DNA from: Candidatus Saccharibacteria bacterium CG2_30_41_52
GTDB taxonomy: Bacteria; Patescibacteriota; Saccharimonadia; Saccharimonadales; Saccharimonadaceae
NCBI GenBank assembly: GCA_001873625.1
Contig: MNZN01000002.1
Span: forward strand, 1-64,000
Reading direction: 5' to 3'
Length of the DNA: 64,000 nucleotides
The notes under the pieces were generated by a model. That model had not been told where the DNA came from, did not search any database, and was given only the letters and a program-made list of their open reading frames with translations. Positions 50,672 through 60,146 of this stretch are shown in pieces (position 1 is the stretch's first letter; the number at the start of each line of letters is the position of its first letter). The position numbers and the translations under genes are program-made.

Positions 50672-51001
50672 TTACCAGCTACGTTGGCGGAATGAACCAC
50701 CACCGTTGCCACCACGATCGCTGCTGCCAGAATCACGACGTGGTCGATCTTCTTTTGGACGAGCTAGACCAACGCTGATTGCGCGGCCATCTAGTTCTTT
50801 GCCATCAAGCTGATCAACAGCTTTTTGGTTGTTCTTTTCGTCTGCGAATTCAACAAAGCCGAAGCCTTTTGAACGGCCGCTGTCGCGGTCTGTGATTACT
50901 CGTGCGCTTGTAACTTCACCGATTGTCTCAAAGTGAGCTTTGAGTGTGTCATCAGTAGTAGCGTATGCTAGGCTACCGATGAATAGATTTTGCTGTGCCA
51001 T
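50672..51001 (-). CDS. RRM-type RNA-binding protein with Gly/Arg-rich tail
   Basis: LFIGSLAYATTDDTLKAHFE; SKGFGFVEFAD RNP motifs. Confidence 0.94.
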   Translation of the reverse strand: MAQQNLFIGSLAYATTDDTLKAHFETIGEVTSARVITDRDSGRSKGFGFVEFADEKNNQKAVDQLDGKELDGRAISVGLARPKEDRPRRDSGSSDRGGNGGGSFRQRSW

Positions 51002-51364
51002 ATTCTATGTATCTCTTTTCTTCTTAATCTGATAATTTATTATTGTCAGATCGACCGCTACTACTGCTTTTATGCGAAGAAGAGAGATTACCTTGAGAGG
51101 TAAGCGCCCGCCTTTTGCCTTATATGCGTGTGCTTCTGAACGATATTATTTAAGCATACTTTGATTAAAAATACTAGTATGAGCGGGATTGGTAGTTGGC
51201 AGGCAGTAGATAGTAAGTGGTAGGTGGCTATTAAAACGCTTGCGTTTTGGAGCCTATTGGGTGATAATACTGGGTAGAGCTGGTGCGCATAAGGGGTAAC
51301 TCTTTGCGCGACAAAACAAAAACATTCAAACAAAAACGTGCCCCGGGTGGGCGCGCAACAGCGA

Positions 51365-51413
51365 AAGCAAAGCTCGTCCTGTCTATCAGGACGAGCTTTT
51401 GCTTATTTGTTGC
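51365..51413 (+). terminator. Long palindromic terminator
   Basis: AGCAAAGCTCGTCCTGtctatCAGGACGAGCTTTTGCT. Confidence 0.8.
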
Positions 51414-51422
51414 TTATACCGC

Positions 51423-51452
51423 TTGCGCTTTCATGGGGGGGGGTGCTATTAT
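51423..51452 (+). promoter_or_regulatory. Predicted promoter with a G9 tract in the spacer (TTGCGC-N18-TGCTATTAT)
   Basis: G9 at 51435-51443 between -35-like and extended -10 elements, 9 nt upstream of the ATG. Confidence 0.55.
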
Positions 51453-51461
51453 TTGTAACAT

Positions 51462-52610
51462 ATGACTATACTATCTTTAAATCCAAAAACCCAACCCGTA
51501 ACTCTACCATCTACCAAACCTGGTTTCACCATCGTCGAACTCCTCGTAGTAATAGTAGTCATCGGCATCCTAGCTGCCATTACCATCGTTAGCTACACAG
51601 GTATTAGTCAAAAAGCCATCACAGCCACTCTTCAATCCGACCTAGACGGTGCCTCAAAGCAATTAAAACTATACCAAGTAGAGAACAGTCAATATCCAAC
51701 CTCACTCGATGCCAATAACTGTCCAACTCCAGTTGATGCCAAATACTGTCTTAAAATCAGTGCTGGTAACTCTTTTGACAGAACTGCCTATGCTGCTTCA
51801 GTTAATAACTCAACCAATCCCCAAACCTTTACATTAGATGCTACTAATACTAATACGACTAAATATAGGATTACTAATGATTCGGGTCCGGTAGCTGTAA
51901 TAAACACCGGTTCGCCATACATCCAAACCATCGCTACAGCTAGCTGCCCATCTACTCGCACCCAAGTTCAGGATGCTCGTGACGGTCACACCTATTGGGT
52001 CCAAAAACTAGCTGACAATAAATGCTGGATGTTGACCAATCTTGGCTACGCTGGTAGCGGTACTAATACTTACAGTGACACAAAAACTCTAACGAATGGC
52101 ACTGGCGGTTCCGCAACCTATGCTGTAGCTAGCTACTACGTTACACCAGCCACTACTAACTTCACTACCGAACCAACCGCTCCTAGCGTTTCAGCTGACG
52201 GCACTGGCCAATACGGCTATCTGTACAACTGGTGTGCTGCTATGGGCGGTCAAGCTACGGCCGCTTGTGCTAATGCCACTACTCCAACACCAGACCCCAA
52301 TACTAATATTTGTCCATCTGGCTGGCGTTTGCCAACCGGTAATGGTGGTGAATTCACCGCGCTCAACACAGCTATTAACGGTGGTTCAACCACCACTGAC
52401 GCCGGCTTAATCGGCGCTCCTTGGCTCGCGCAGCGAGGCGGCAACTGGGGTGGTGGGTTTCTTAATCAGGGTAGCTACGGCTTCTACTGGTCGTCTACCC
52501 AGTACTCAGCCACTCTCGCCTACCCCCTGGCCTTCGGCAGCACTAGCGTTAGCCTGGCCAATTACAACAATAAGGTCGACGGCTATGCGGTGCGGTGTAT
52601 AGCGGTTTAG
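51462..52610 (+). CDS. Type IV pilin-like protein with FISUMP-type C-terminal domain
   Basis: PGFTIVELLVVIVVIGILAAITIVSYTGISQKA; W.LPTGNGGEFTALN..YGFYWSSTQYS..GYAVRCIAV. Confidence 0.88.
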   Translation: MTILSLNPKTQPVTLPSTKPGFTIVELLVVIVVIGILAAITIVSYTGISQKAITATLQSDLDGASKQLKLYQVENSQYPTSLDANNCPTPVDAKYCLKISAGNSFDRTAYAASVNNSTNPQTFTLDATNTNTTKYRITNDSGPVAVINTGSPYIQTIATASCPSTRTQVQDARDGHTYWVQKLADNKCWMLTNLGYAGSGTNTYSDTKTLTNGTGGSATYAVASYYVTPATTNFTTEPTAPSVSADGTGQYGYLYNWCAAMGGQATAACANATTPTPDPNTNICPSGWRLPTGNGGEFTALNTAINGGSTTTDAGLIGAPWLAQRGGNWGGGFLNQGSYGFYWSSTQYSATLAYPLAFGSTSVSLANYNNKVDGYAVRCIAV

Positions 52611-52645
52611 CCTTTCCCCTAGATTTGAATGAATAAGAATTTGAA

Positions 52646-52704
52646 AGCAGTCTAATCAGGAAGCTACCCGCCCAAAGGGCGAGTAGCTGACAGATTAGGC
52701 TGCT
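52646..52704 (+). ncRNA. Stable hairpin with paired internal loops downstream of the FISUMP gene
   Basis: AGCAG-t-CTAATC-agga-AGCTAC-cc-GCCCaaaGGGC-ga-GTAGCT-gaca-GATTAG-g-CTGCT. Confidence 0.5.
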
Positions 52705-52936
52705 AAGTAACGAACAAATAAGGCGAAGTTTATGGATGAAGACAAAAGTTACGAAAAACTAAAAACAGTGCCTGACCACATTCGGTATGAATTTACCAAT
52801 AATATTCTGGGTTGAACCCAGAAGATTGTACTAAATTTTAATTTATATTTATGTCATAAAACATCGCCCTACTTATAAGGATAAGTTTTTGCTACCATGC
52901 CATACGATCACATCATGTCGATATGACGTGACATGG

Positions 52937-52954
52937 CCGTATCGAATGATACGG
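52937..52954. promoter_or_regulatory. Operator-like perfect inverted repeat over the -35 region of the Mur ligase gene
   Basis: CCGTATCgaatGATACGG; TATAAT at 52963-52968. Confidence 0.45.
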
Positions 52955-52977
52955 TAATTTGCTATAATTTAACATAA

Positions 52978-54258
52978 ATGAAATGGTTTATACAAAAAAA
53001 ATTAGAACAGTTTGTCGTTAAGTATTTCGCAGCTCATCCTGACATCAAATTAGTGGTTGTAACTGGTAGCGTTGGCAAAACCAGTACTAAGGTTGCTATT
53101 GGAACAGTTTTAGTGGAACGTTTCAGAGTTCGTCTACACGAAGGCAACCACAACACCCATATGTCGACGCCGCTAGCTATTTTAGGAATCGAATACCCAT
53201 CAAATATCCGTAGCATTAAGTCTTGGATTGCAGTGTTTAAAGCTGCCAAAGAACGTATTCAGTTGCCATCAGATGTTGATATTATTGTCCAAGAACTTGG
53301 ATCTGACCGAATAGGCGAAGTGCCTCATTTTGGAACATATTTACATCCAGATATTGCTGTTATTACTGCAGTTTCGCCAGAACATATGGAGTATTTCCAT
53401 GAAATGGATGCAGTCGCCAGGGAAGAACTAGAAGTAGCTAATTTCTCGAAACTAGCACTTATCAATCGTGATGATATTGACCAAAAATACGCCAAATATT
53501 TGACTAATGGCAATGTTAATACTTATGGAACTAGCTCAATATCCGAATATCACTACATCAGCCAAGGTTATACTGCCGAAAACGGGCACAGCGGTGCGTT
53601 CGTTGCGCCAGAATGGCAAGACCCGATTACGGCCGATGTTCACGTTCTGGGTGAACATACGCTTCGTCCAGCTATTGCAGCCGGTGCAGTTGGTGTGAAA
53701 TTAGGTATGAGCGCGACCGAAATCGCCAATGGATTGTCGAAAATTCATCCATTACCTGGACGTATGAACATTTTGCACGGCGCAATGAATACTACGATTA
53801 TTGATGATACTTATAATTCTAGTCCGCTAGCTGTCGAAGCTTCGTTACATGAACTTTATAAATTATCGGTTCCACAACGAATCGCGGTGCTAGGTAGTAT
53901 GAATGAACTAGGACAGACGTCACAGGTTGAACACGAAGCACTAGGTAAATTATGTGACCCTAACGGTTTAGCGTGGGTGATTACAGTCGGCGACGAAGCC
54001 GAAAAATACTTAGCACCAGCTGCTCGGGCTCGTGGTTGTCAGGTCAAGAGTTTCAAAAACGCAGTTCAAGCCGGTGCTTTTGTGCGCGGCGTTATGGAAG
54101 AAGGTGCGGCGATTTTATTCAAGGGCTCACAAGGTGGAATCTATTTAGAAGAAGCCGTCAAAGTTGTATTACACTCAACCAGCGACGAAACCAAATTAGT
54201 TCGCCAATCAATCGATTGGATGGTGACAAAAACTGCCTTTTTCTCGGCAAATAACTAG
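52978..54258 (+). CDS. Mur ligase family protein (MurF-like)
   Basis: VVVTGSVGKTSTKVAIGTVL; HNTHMSTPLAILG; DDTYNSSPLAVEASL. Confidence 0.9.
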   Translation: MKWFIQKKLEQFVVKYFAAHPDIKLVVVTGSVGKTSTKVAIGTVLVERFRVRLHEGNHNTHMSTPLAILGIEYPSNIRSIKSWIAVFKAAKERIQLPSDVDIIVQELGSDRIGEVPHFGTYLHPDIAVITAVSPEHMEYFHEMDAVAREELEVANFSKLALINRDDIDQKYAKYLTNGNVNTYGTSSISEYHYISQGYTAENGHSGAFVAPEWQDPITADVHVLGEHTLRPAIAAGAVGVKLGMSATEIANGLSKIHPLPGRMNILHGAMNTTIIDDTYNSSPLAVEASLHELYKLSVPQRIAVLGSMNELGQTSQVEHEALGKLCDPNGLAWVITVGDEAEKYLAPAARARGCQVKSFKNAVQAGAFVRGVMEEGAAILFKGSQGGIYLEEAVKVVLHSTSDETKLVRQSIDWMVTKTAFFSANN

Positions 54259-54314
54259 ACAAACATTATTTTGTCTTATATAACAGTAGTTTTTTTGATA
54301 TACTATTACGTATC

Positions 54315-56762
54315 ATGAAGCGTTATAATCCTACCGAAATTGAGCAAAAGTGGCAAAAGATTTGGGAAGACGAGGGAACTTACAAAGTTGACTTTTCAGA
54401 CCATATAAAACCTAAATACTATTCGATGAGTATGCTCCCGGGGATTACTGGCGCTGGTATTCACACTGGACATGGCCGAACATTCCAATTTAGTGATATC
54501 AAGGTTCGTGCCAAACGCCAACAGGGTTATAACGCCTATCATCCTATTGGTTGGGATTCTTTTGGTCTACCAGTTGAAAATTACGCTATCAAAATTGGCA
54601 AAAAACCTCGTATTGCTCATGACGAGGCACTAGTTCATTTCAAGCAGCAACTAAAACGTTTAGGTTACAGTTACGACTGGTCCAAAGAAATAAGCACAGC
54701 TGACCCATCATATTACAAATGGACTCAATGGATTTTTAATAAATTATACGAACACGGTTTGGCATATCAAAAAGAAAGTCCACAATGGTGGTGCGAAACC
54801 GATCAAACAGTTTTAGCTAACGAACAAGTTATTGGTGGCAAATGTTGGCGCTGTAATAACCAAGTCACAAAAAAGAATCTAAACCAATGGTTTTTCAAAA
54901 TTACTGAATATGCTGATGAAATTTTGGAAGCAACTGACGATTTGAACTGGACCGAAATGGTCAAAACAATGCAGAAAAACTGGATTGGCCGTTCCCAAGG
55001 TGCCGAAGTCGAGTTTAAAATAGACGGTCGTGATGAAATTTTGACAGTGTTTACAACTCGCCCAGATACATTATTTGGTGCAACATTCGTCGTATTAGCG
55101 CCTGAACATGAACTAGCTAAAACTTTGTCGACCGACGAAACTCGCGAATCGGTCGAAGGTTACATTTTAGAGGCCGCTCGCAAATCCGAAATCGAACGCA
55201 TGAACGAATCGCGCGAAAAAACCGGCGTATTTACCGGCAGCTATGCCATCAATCCAGTTAATAGTAACAAAACCCCAATCTGGATTGCTGACTACGTGTT
55301 AGCAGGCTATGGTACCGGCGCAATTATGTCAGTTCCAGCTCATGACGAACGCGATTTTACATTTGCCGAAAAGTTTAATTTGCCAATAATCGAAGTTATC
55401 GAAAAACCAGCGACCGACGAAGAAGTCGGCGTTTATTGCGGCGAAGGCCCACTGGTTAACAGTGGTAGATTTGATGGTATAGATTCAGCTGATGCGCGCG
55501 AACAAATTGTAGATTGGTTAGAGCAAGAGGGGGCAGGTAAAACCAAAGTTACCTATAAAATGCGTGACTGGCTAATTAGCCGCCAACGATATTGGGGTGC
55601 CCCAATTCCAATTATCCACTGTCTAGAACACGGCGCAGTTGCCGTGCCTGACGACCAATTGCCAGTTATTTTGCCCGATGTTGACGATTTCAAACCGCAT
55701 GGCGGCGAAACATCAGCGCTTGCTGGCGTTACCGAATGGGTTAACACGACATGTCCAAAATGTGGTGGTCCCGCTAAACGAGAAACCGATACATTGGATG
55801 GTTATGCCTGTAGTAGTTGGTACTTCCTACGCTATATCGATCCATTTAATGATAAACAAGCTTGGGATCCAGAAGTTGAAAATCACTGGGGTCCAGTCGA
55901 TTTCTATAACGGTGCCGATCATGCTGTAGCTCACTTGTTATATTCACGTTTTTGGATGCGATTCTTTTATAAATTAGGTTTGGTTTCAACACCAGAACCA
56001 TTCAAACGCATGATGTACAATGCATATATTTTGGCTCCAGATGGTACTAAAATGAGTAAATCAAAAGGTAATACTATCGATCCACTTGAAATCATGGACA
56101 GCGGTTACGGTGCTGACAGTTTGCGTGTTTATGAGATGTTTATCGCGCCGTACGATTTGGAAGCCCCATGGGATACTCGTGGCGTTCCAGGCACATACAG
56201 GTTCTTGAACCGTGTTTGGACACTGGTCCAAGATTATATTGATGCTGGCGAAGTTAGTTTAACCGATGCCGCTATCAAAGAAATTCTGGTTATTGCTCAT
56301 AAAACTGCCAAAAAGATTACATCTGATATTGAAGACGACAAATTTAACACTGCCGTCTCGTCAATGATGGAAGCAGTCAATAGTTATTACAAGATTAGAA
56401 CTGAACAACCAATTGGCAAATCTGCTGCTTGGACATTTGCCGTTGAAAGCTTGTTGCAGTTGTTATCACCATTTGCACCGCACATTACCGAAGAATTATG
56501 GCACCAAATGGGCAACAGCGACACAATACACGTCGATCATTGGCCAGCTTGGGATAATAAATATTTGCAAGCCGACAATATGACAATTGTCGTTCAAGTT
56601 AACGGCAAATTGCGCGCTAAACTAGAAATCGCAGCCGACACTAGTGAAGATGAAATCAAGCAATTAGCACTAGTCGAAAGCAATGTTCAAACATTTATGG
56701 ACAATAAAAAACCGACCAAGGTTATTTATGTCCCTGGTCGATTAGTAAATATCGTTGTCTAA
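54315..56762 (+). CDS. leuS: Leucyl-tRNA synthetase
   Basis: IEQKWQKIWEDEGTYKV; YHPIGWDSFGLPVENYAIK; TSRPDTLFGATF-like; KMSKSKGN. Confidence 0.97.
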   Translation: MKRYNPTEIEQKWQKIWEDEGTYKVDFSDHIKPKYYSMSMLPGITGAGIHTGHGRTFQFSDIKVRAKRQQGYNAYHPIGWDSFGLPVENYAIKIGKKPRIAHDEALVHFKQQLKRLGYSYDWSKEISTADPSYYKWTQWIFNKLYEHGLAYQKESPQWWCETDQTVLANEQVIGGKCWRCNNQVTKKNLNQWFFKITEYADEILEATDDLNWTEMVKTMQKNWIGRSQGAEVEFKIDGRDEILTVFTTRPDTLFGATFVVLAPEHELAKTLSTDETRESVEGYILEAARKSEIERMNESREKTGVFTGSYAINPVNSNKTPIWIADYVLAGYGTGAIMSVPAHDERDFTFAEKFNLPIIEVIEKPATDEEVGVYCGEGPLVNSGRFDGIDSADAREQIVDWLEQEGAGKTKVTYKMRDWLISRQRYWGAPIPIIHCLEHGAVAVPDDQLPVILPDVDDFKPHGGETSALAGVTEWVNTTCPKCGGPAKRETDTLDGYACSSWYFLRYIDPFNDKQAWDPEVENHWGPVDFYNGADHAVAHLLYSRFWMRFFYKLGLVSTPEPFKRMMYNAYILAPDGTKMSKSKGNTIDPLEIMDSGYGADSLRVYEMFIAPYDLEAPWDTRGVPGTYRFLNRVWTLVQDYIDAGEVSLTDAAIKEILVIAHKTAKKITSDIEDDKFNTAVSSMMEAVNSYYKIRTEQPIGKSAAWTFAVESLLQLLSPFAPHITEELWHQMGNSDTIHVDHWPAWDNKYLQADNMTIVVQVNGKLRAKLEIAADTSEDEIKQLALVESNVQTFMDNKKPTKVIYVPGRLVNIVV

Positions 56763-56765
56763 ACT

Positions 56766-57155
56766 TTATTTCTTGTAGGCGTTCTCGGGAATTGTAATTG
56801 TTTCACCAGCTTGGATGCCGTCCGATAGAGCTTTGGCATTTTCAGGCATGTCTTTGATGTGATCTGTTACTTCCTGGTAACGTACCTGGTTAGGATCACG
56901 GTCAACGGCCATAGTGGCATCGTTTAAACCTTGGTAAGCTTCAAAAGTATATGATTGAGCGCCAGAGAACTCAGTAGGCTTTTCAATCATTTTAGTGCCA
57001 ACAACGGCAGCAATAGCAATGGCACCTAAAATACCAATAGTAACAAATTTCTTTTTTGATTCGTTTTTTTCTTTTTCACGTAGTTTTTCGATGTAGGGGC
57101 TTTTGATGTTGCTGTTCATGTTAGACACTATACCACTAATGCTTATATTTGTCAA
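56766..57155 (-). CDS. Membrane-anchored protein with LysM-like C-terminus
   Basis: Single TM; C-terminal ALSDGIQAGETITIPE. Confidence 0.55.
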   Translation of the reverse strand: MTNISISGIVSNMNSNIKSPYIEKLREKEKNESKKKFVTIGILGAIAIAAVVGTKMIEKPTEFSGAQSYTFEAYQGLNDATMAVDRDPNQVRYQEVTDHIKDMPENAKALSDGIQAGETITIPENAYKK

Positions 57156-57239
57156 CTAGTGTTATTGCTCTTGAGATATAAATCGAAATTAGTTATAATG
57201 AGTCTAAGTTTTAATATATAACCCGTAAGGAGTTTTTTC

Positions 57240-57389
57240 ATGGCACAACCAAAGAAACAGTCTAGCCCACGTAAAACTGGTTTGCGACGCAGTCACTTGC
57301 GCCTAGAACTAGCTCGTCGTGTCAACAAGACATCACCAGTTAAAGTACGCACAACTCGTAAAGAGACCGGTAAAGCACTCGCAAAATAA
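57240..57389 (+). CDS. rpmF: 50S ribosomal protein L32 (49 aa, absent from ORF track)
   Basis: MAQPKKQSSPRKTGLRRSHLRLELARRVNKTSPVKVRTTRKETGKALAK; SD AAGGAG. Confidence 0.8.
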   Translation: MAQPKKQSSPRKTGLRRSHLRLELARRVNKTSPVKVRTTRKETGKALAK

Positions 57390-57439
57390 GCGAGTCTTTA
57401 CACCTTAAAAATATAATAAATAGAAAGAACTAAAACGCT

Positions 57440-57901
57440 ATGGCATCTAATCGCCACCTCGGTCGCATCGTTGCTTTGCAGACATTGTATGAATACGAAT
57501 TTCGTGTAGAGTCTGCCGACGCTTCAGCTGATGTAGACGAAATTCTAGATCGCAACCTGGCAAGGTATGAGACCGCAATTGACGATAAAGGGTTTGTGGA
57601 TACGCTTGTTAAGGGCGTTCTGGCTGATCAAGCAGATTTGGACGCAAAAATCCAACCTATTGCTCCTGATTGGCCGATTGATCAAATTGCACGTATCGAT
57701 CGTAACATTTTAAGGATTGGCTTGTATGAATTGCTTTCTCAGGCTGCAGTCATTCCTCCAAAGGTTGCGATAAACGAAGCAGTTGAACTGGCAAAGGCGT
57801 TTGGTTCTGATAACTCAAGCAAGTTTATAAATGGGGTACTTGGTACCGCATTCCGTACGCTTGTGGAGGATACAACCAATGGCAGTAGCACCACGGTTTG
57901 A
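57440..57901 (+). CDS. nusB: Transcription antitermination factor NusB
   Basis: [57 protein letters not shown]. Confidence 0.95.
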   Translation: MASNRHLGRIVALQTLYEYEFRVESADASADVDEILDRNLARYETAIDDKGFVDTLVKGVLADQADLDAKIQPIAPDWPIDQIARIDRNILRIGLYELLSQAAVIPPKVAINEAVELAKAFGSDNSSKFINGVLGTAFRTLVEDTTNGSSTTV

Positions 57902-58379
57902 TAAATTCAAAAAATATTTTAACCGAAGTAAGAAAAGTCAAATTCAAGAAATAGTTCGTGAACCGACCAGCGGCGGTATTATTTTTCGTCGCGATAAAGA
58001 TGGCGGTGTCGAGATTTTATTGATACAAGATGGCAAAGACCGCTGGACGATTCCAAAAGGACATATCGAAGAAGGCGAAACCGCTCAACAAACGACTAAA
58101 CGCGAGATTGGCGAAGAAGCTGGGCTGCACGATATCGAGATTTTGGGCTGGTTGGGAAAAATTTATTTCCGTTACCGCCGAATTGATAAATTAGTTTTGA
58201 TGACAACTCAAATTTATTTGGTTCGTGCTAAAGGCGATACTGATGCAATTCAAAAAGAAGAGTGGATGAACGATATTCGTTGGTTTAAGTTCCATGATGC
58301 AATTGAAAAAATTGAATACGAAGATATTGGCAAATTAATGTTACTGGCGATGAAACGCATTAGACAGGAGAACCTATAA
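57879..58379 (+). CDS. NUDIX hydrolase
   Basis: [26 protein letters not shown] Nudix box; start moved to ATG 57879, overlapping nusB. Confidence 0.93.
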   Translation: MAVAPRFDKFKKYFNRSKKSQIQEIVREPTSGGIIFRRDKDGGVEILLIQDGKDRWTIPKGHIEEGETAQQTTKREIGEEAGLHDIEILGWLGKIYFRYRRIDKLVLMTTQIYLVRAKGDTDAIQKEEWMNDIRWFKFHDAIEKIEYEDIGKLMLLAMKRIRQENL

Positions 58380-58383
58380 TTTT

Positions 58384-59091
58384 ATGAGCGGAATGCAGAC
58401 ACAACCATACCAAGATTTTGCCAAAAATGTTTTAGGTTTTGAATTTAATGATATTCAATTGTTGGTAACGGCGTTGACTCACCGAAGTTATGTCAATGAG
58501 CACAAAAAAAGTGTAAGTGAACATAATGAACGATTAGAGTTTTTAGGCGATGCTGTTTTGGAATTAGTTGTAACAAATCATTTGTATCGTAATTTTAACG
58601 ATGCCGAAGGCACGTTGACGAGTTGGCGCGCAGCCTTGGTGCGTACTGAAAGTATCGGTGAAGCTGGTATTAGATTGGGCTATGAACCATTAGTTCGAAT
58701 GAGTCGCGGCGAAAAACAAGGCGGTGATAGAGCTCGTCAGCAAATCTTGGCAAATGCATTTGAAGCCGTAACTGGAGCAATTTATTTGGAACGCGGATAT
58801 GATGCGGCTGCTGAATTTATTAACAAATATATCATCAGTAAATTAGATGGAATTTTGGAAACTGGCAGTTGGCGCGATGCTAAATCACATTTGCAAGAAG
58901 TTTCACAACGAATCGACAGTCAAACTCCACAATATCGTGTTGTCGAAGAAGTTGGCCCTGATCATGACAAAATATTTACACTCGGAGTATATGTAGCCGA
59001 CAAATTAATGGGTATCGGCAGTGGTCCTAGTAAGCAAGTTGCTCAACAACAAGCTGCACAGGCTGCGCTGGATGAGTACGCCAAGCGCTAA
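58384..59091 (+). CDS. rnc: Ribonuclease III
   Basis: NERLEFLGDAVLELVV signature; C-terminal dsRBD. Confidence 0.97.
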   Translation: MSGMQTQPYQDFAKNVLGFEFNDIQLLVTALTHRSYVNEHKKSVSEHNERLEFLGDAVLELVVTNHLYRNFNDAEGTLTSWRAALVRTESIGEAGIRLGYEPLVRMSRGEKQGGDRARQQILANAFEAVTGAIYLERGYDAAAEFINKYIISKLDGILETGSWRDAKSHLQEVSQRIDSQTPQYRVVEEVGPDHDKIFTLGVYVADKLMGIGSGPSKQVAQQQAAQAALDEYAKR

Positions 59092-59188
59092 CTGATTGAC
59101 TCTTGAGGCAAAACAGTGTAAAATTGGCCGTAGTAAAAAAATATTTAAATCCGCATACAGCGGGAAGAATTAAAGGAAATCATAATAC

Positions 59189-59518
59189 ATGCTCGCAATC
59201 CGTTTGCAACGCGTTGGCCAAAAAGGCTACGCAACATACCGCGTTTCTGTTCAAGAAGCTCAACGTCATCCATCAAGTGGACGTATTGTTGCTACTCTCG
59301 GTAGTTACAATCCTCACACAAAAGTTGCTAATATAAACGTAGAAACTGCTCAAAAATACCTAGACAACGGTGCTCAGCCATCACCACGAGTTGTTAAATT
59401 ACTAGCAGCTGCAGGTGCTAAAATGCCAACTTGGATTGAAAAAGCTAGCAAAAAGTCAAAAGTTGTTCGCAACGCTGAAAAACTACGCAAGAACCAAGCA
59501 CCAGTTGTTTCTGCTTAG
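59189..59518 (+). CDS. rpsP: 30S ribosomal protein S16
   Basis: MLAIRLQRVGQKGYATYRVSVQEAQRHPSSGRIVATLGSYNP. Confidence 0.96.
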   Translation: MLAIRLQRVGQKGYATYRVSVQEAQRHPSSGRIVATLGSYNPHTKVANINVETAQKYLDNGAQPSPRVVKLLAAAGAKMPTWIEKASKKSKVVRNAEKLRKNQAPVVSA

Positions 59519-59593
59519 TTAATCAAAAGATTGTACATGTTACAATTAAGTCATAATAATAGTTAGCGACCGTATAGGCGAGGGGTAAAAATT

Positions 59594-59986
59594 ATGTCGA
59601 CAATCGATCAATCATTCATCGAATTTATCGTTAAATCACTCGTAGGGCATCCTAATGATGTTGCCGTCGAGCGAATTATTGATGAAAAAGGCGTTTTGCT
59701 GTCATTGACCGTAAATTCAGAAGATTTGGGACGAGTAATCGGTAAACGCGGTGTTACTGCACAAAGTTTGCGAACGTTGTTGCGCGCACTGGGAACCAAA
59801 AATGATGCTCGTTATAACCTTAAAATCATTAATAATGATGATCAGCGTGAAAACTATACCACATCATCAGATAGCGACAACAGCGAGGCTGTGAAAAACT
59901 CAACAGATGAGCCTGTGGATAACGCTAGTGATTATTCAAAAAAGACTCGTGAAGAGCTTGCAGAACTAGACGACCTAGATATATAA
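59594..59986 (+). CDS. khpA: KH domain RNA-binding protein (KhpA-like)
   Basis: LGRVIGKRGVTAQSLRTLLRAL GxxG motif; located after rpsP. Confidence 0.9.
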   Translation: MSTIDQSFIEFIVKSLVGHPNDVAVERIIDEKGVLLSLTVNSEDLGRVIGKRGVTAQSLRTLLRALGTKNDARYNLKIINNDDQRENYTTSSDSDNSEAVKNSTDEPVDNASDYSKKTREELAELDDLDI

Positions 59987-59992
59987 TCATTA

Positions 59993-60119
59993 ACAGTTAC
60001 AGACAAGTTGTCTGAACTGCGAGAAAAGAACCGAAAATGACAAAGCTCTATGCGAGCAACAATATATATTGTTGAGAGATTTATATGTCAGAGAAACCAC
60101 CTTACGGGGTGGTTTTTTT
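59993..60119 (+). ncRNA. Candidate small structured RNA / attenuator ending in an intrinsic terminator upstream of trmD
   Basis: CAGTTaCAGACAAgTTGTCTGaACTG; TGACA..[GCTCtatgcGAGC][ACAATAtatTATTGT]..TGTCA; ACCACCttacggGGTGGTTTTTTT. Confidence 0.55.
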
Positions 60120-60146
60120 GTGGTAAAAAACATATGATGGTATCAG

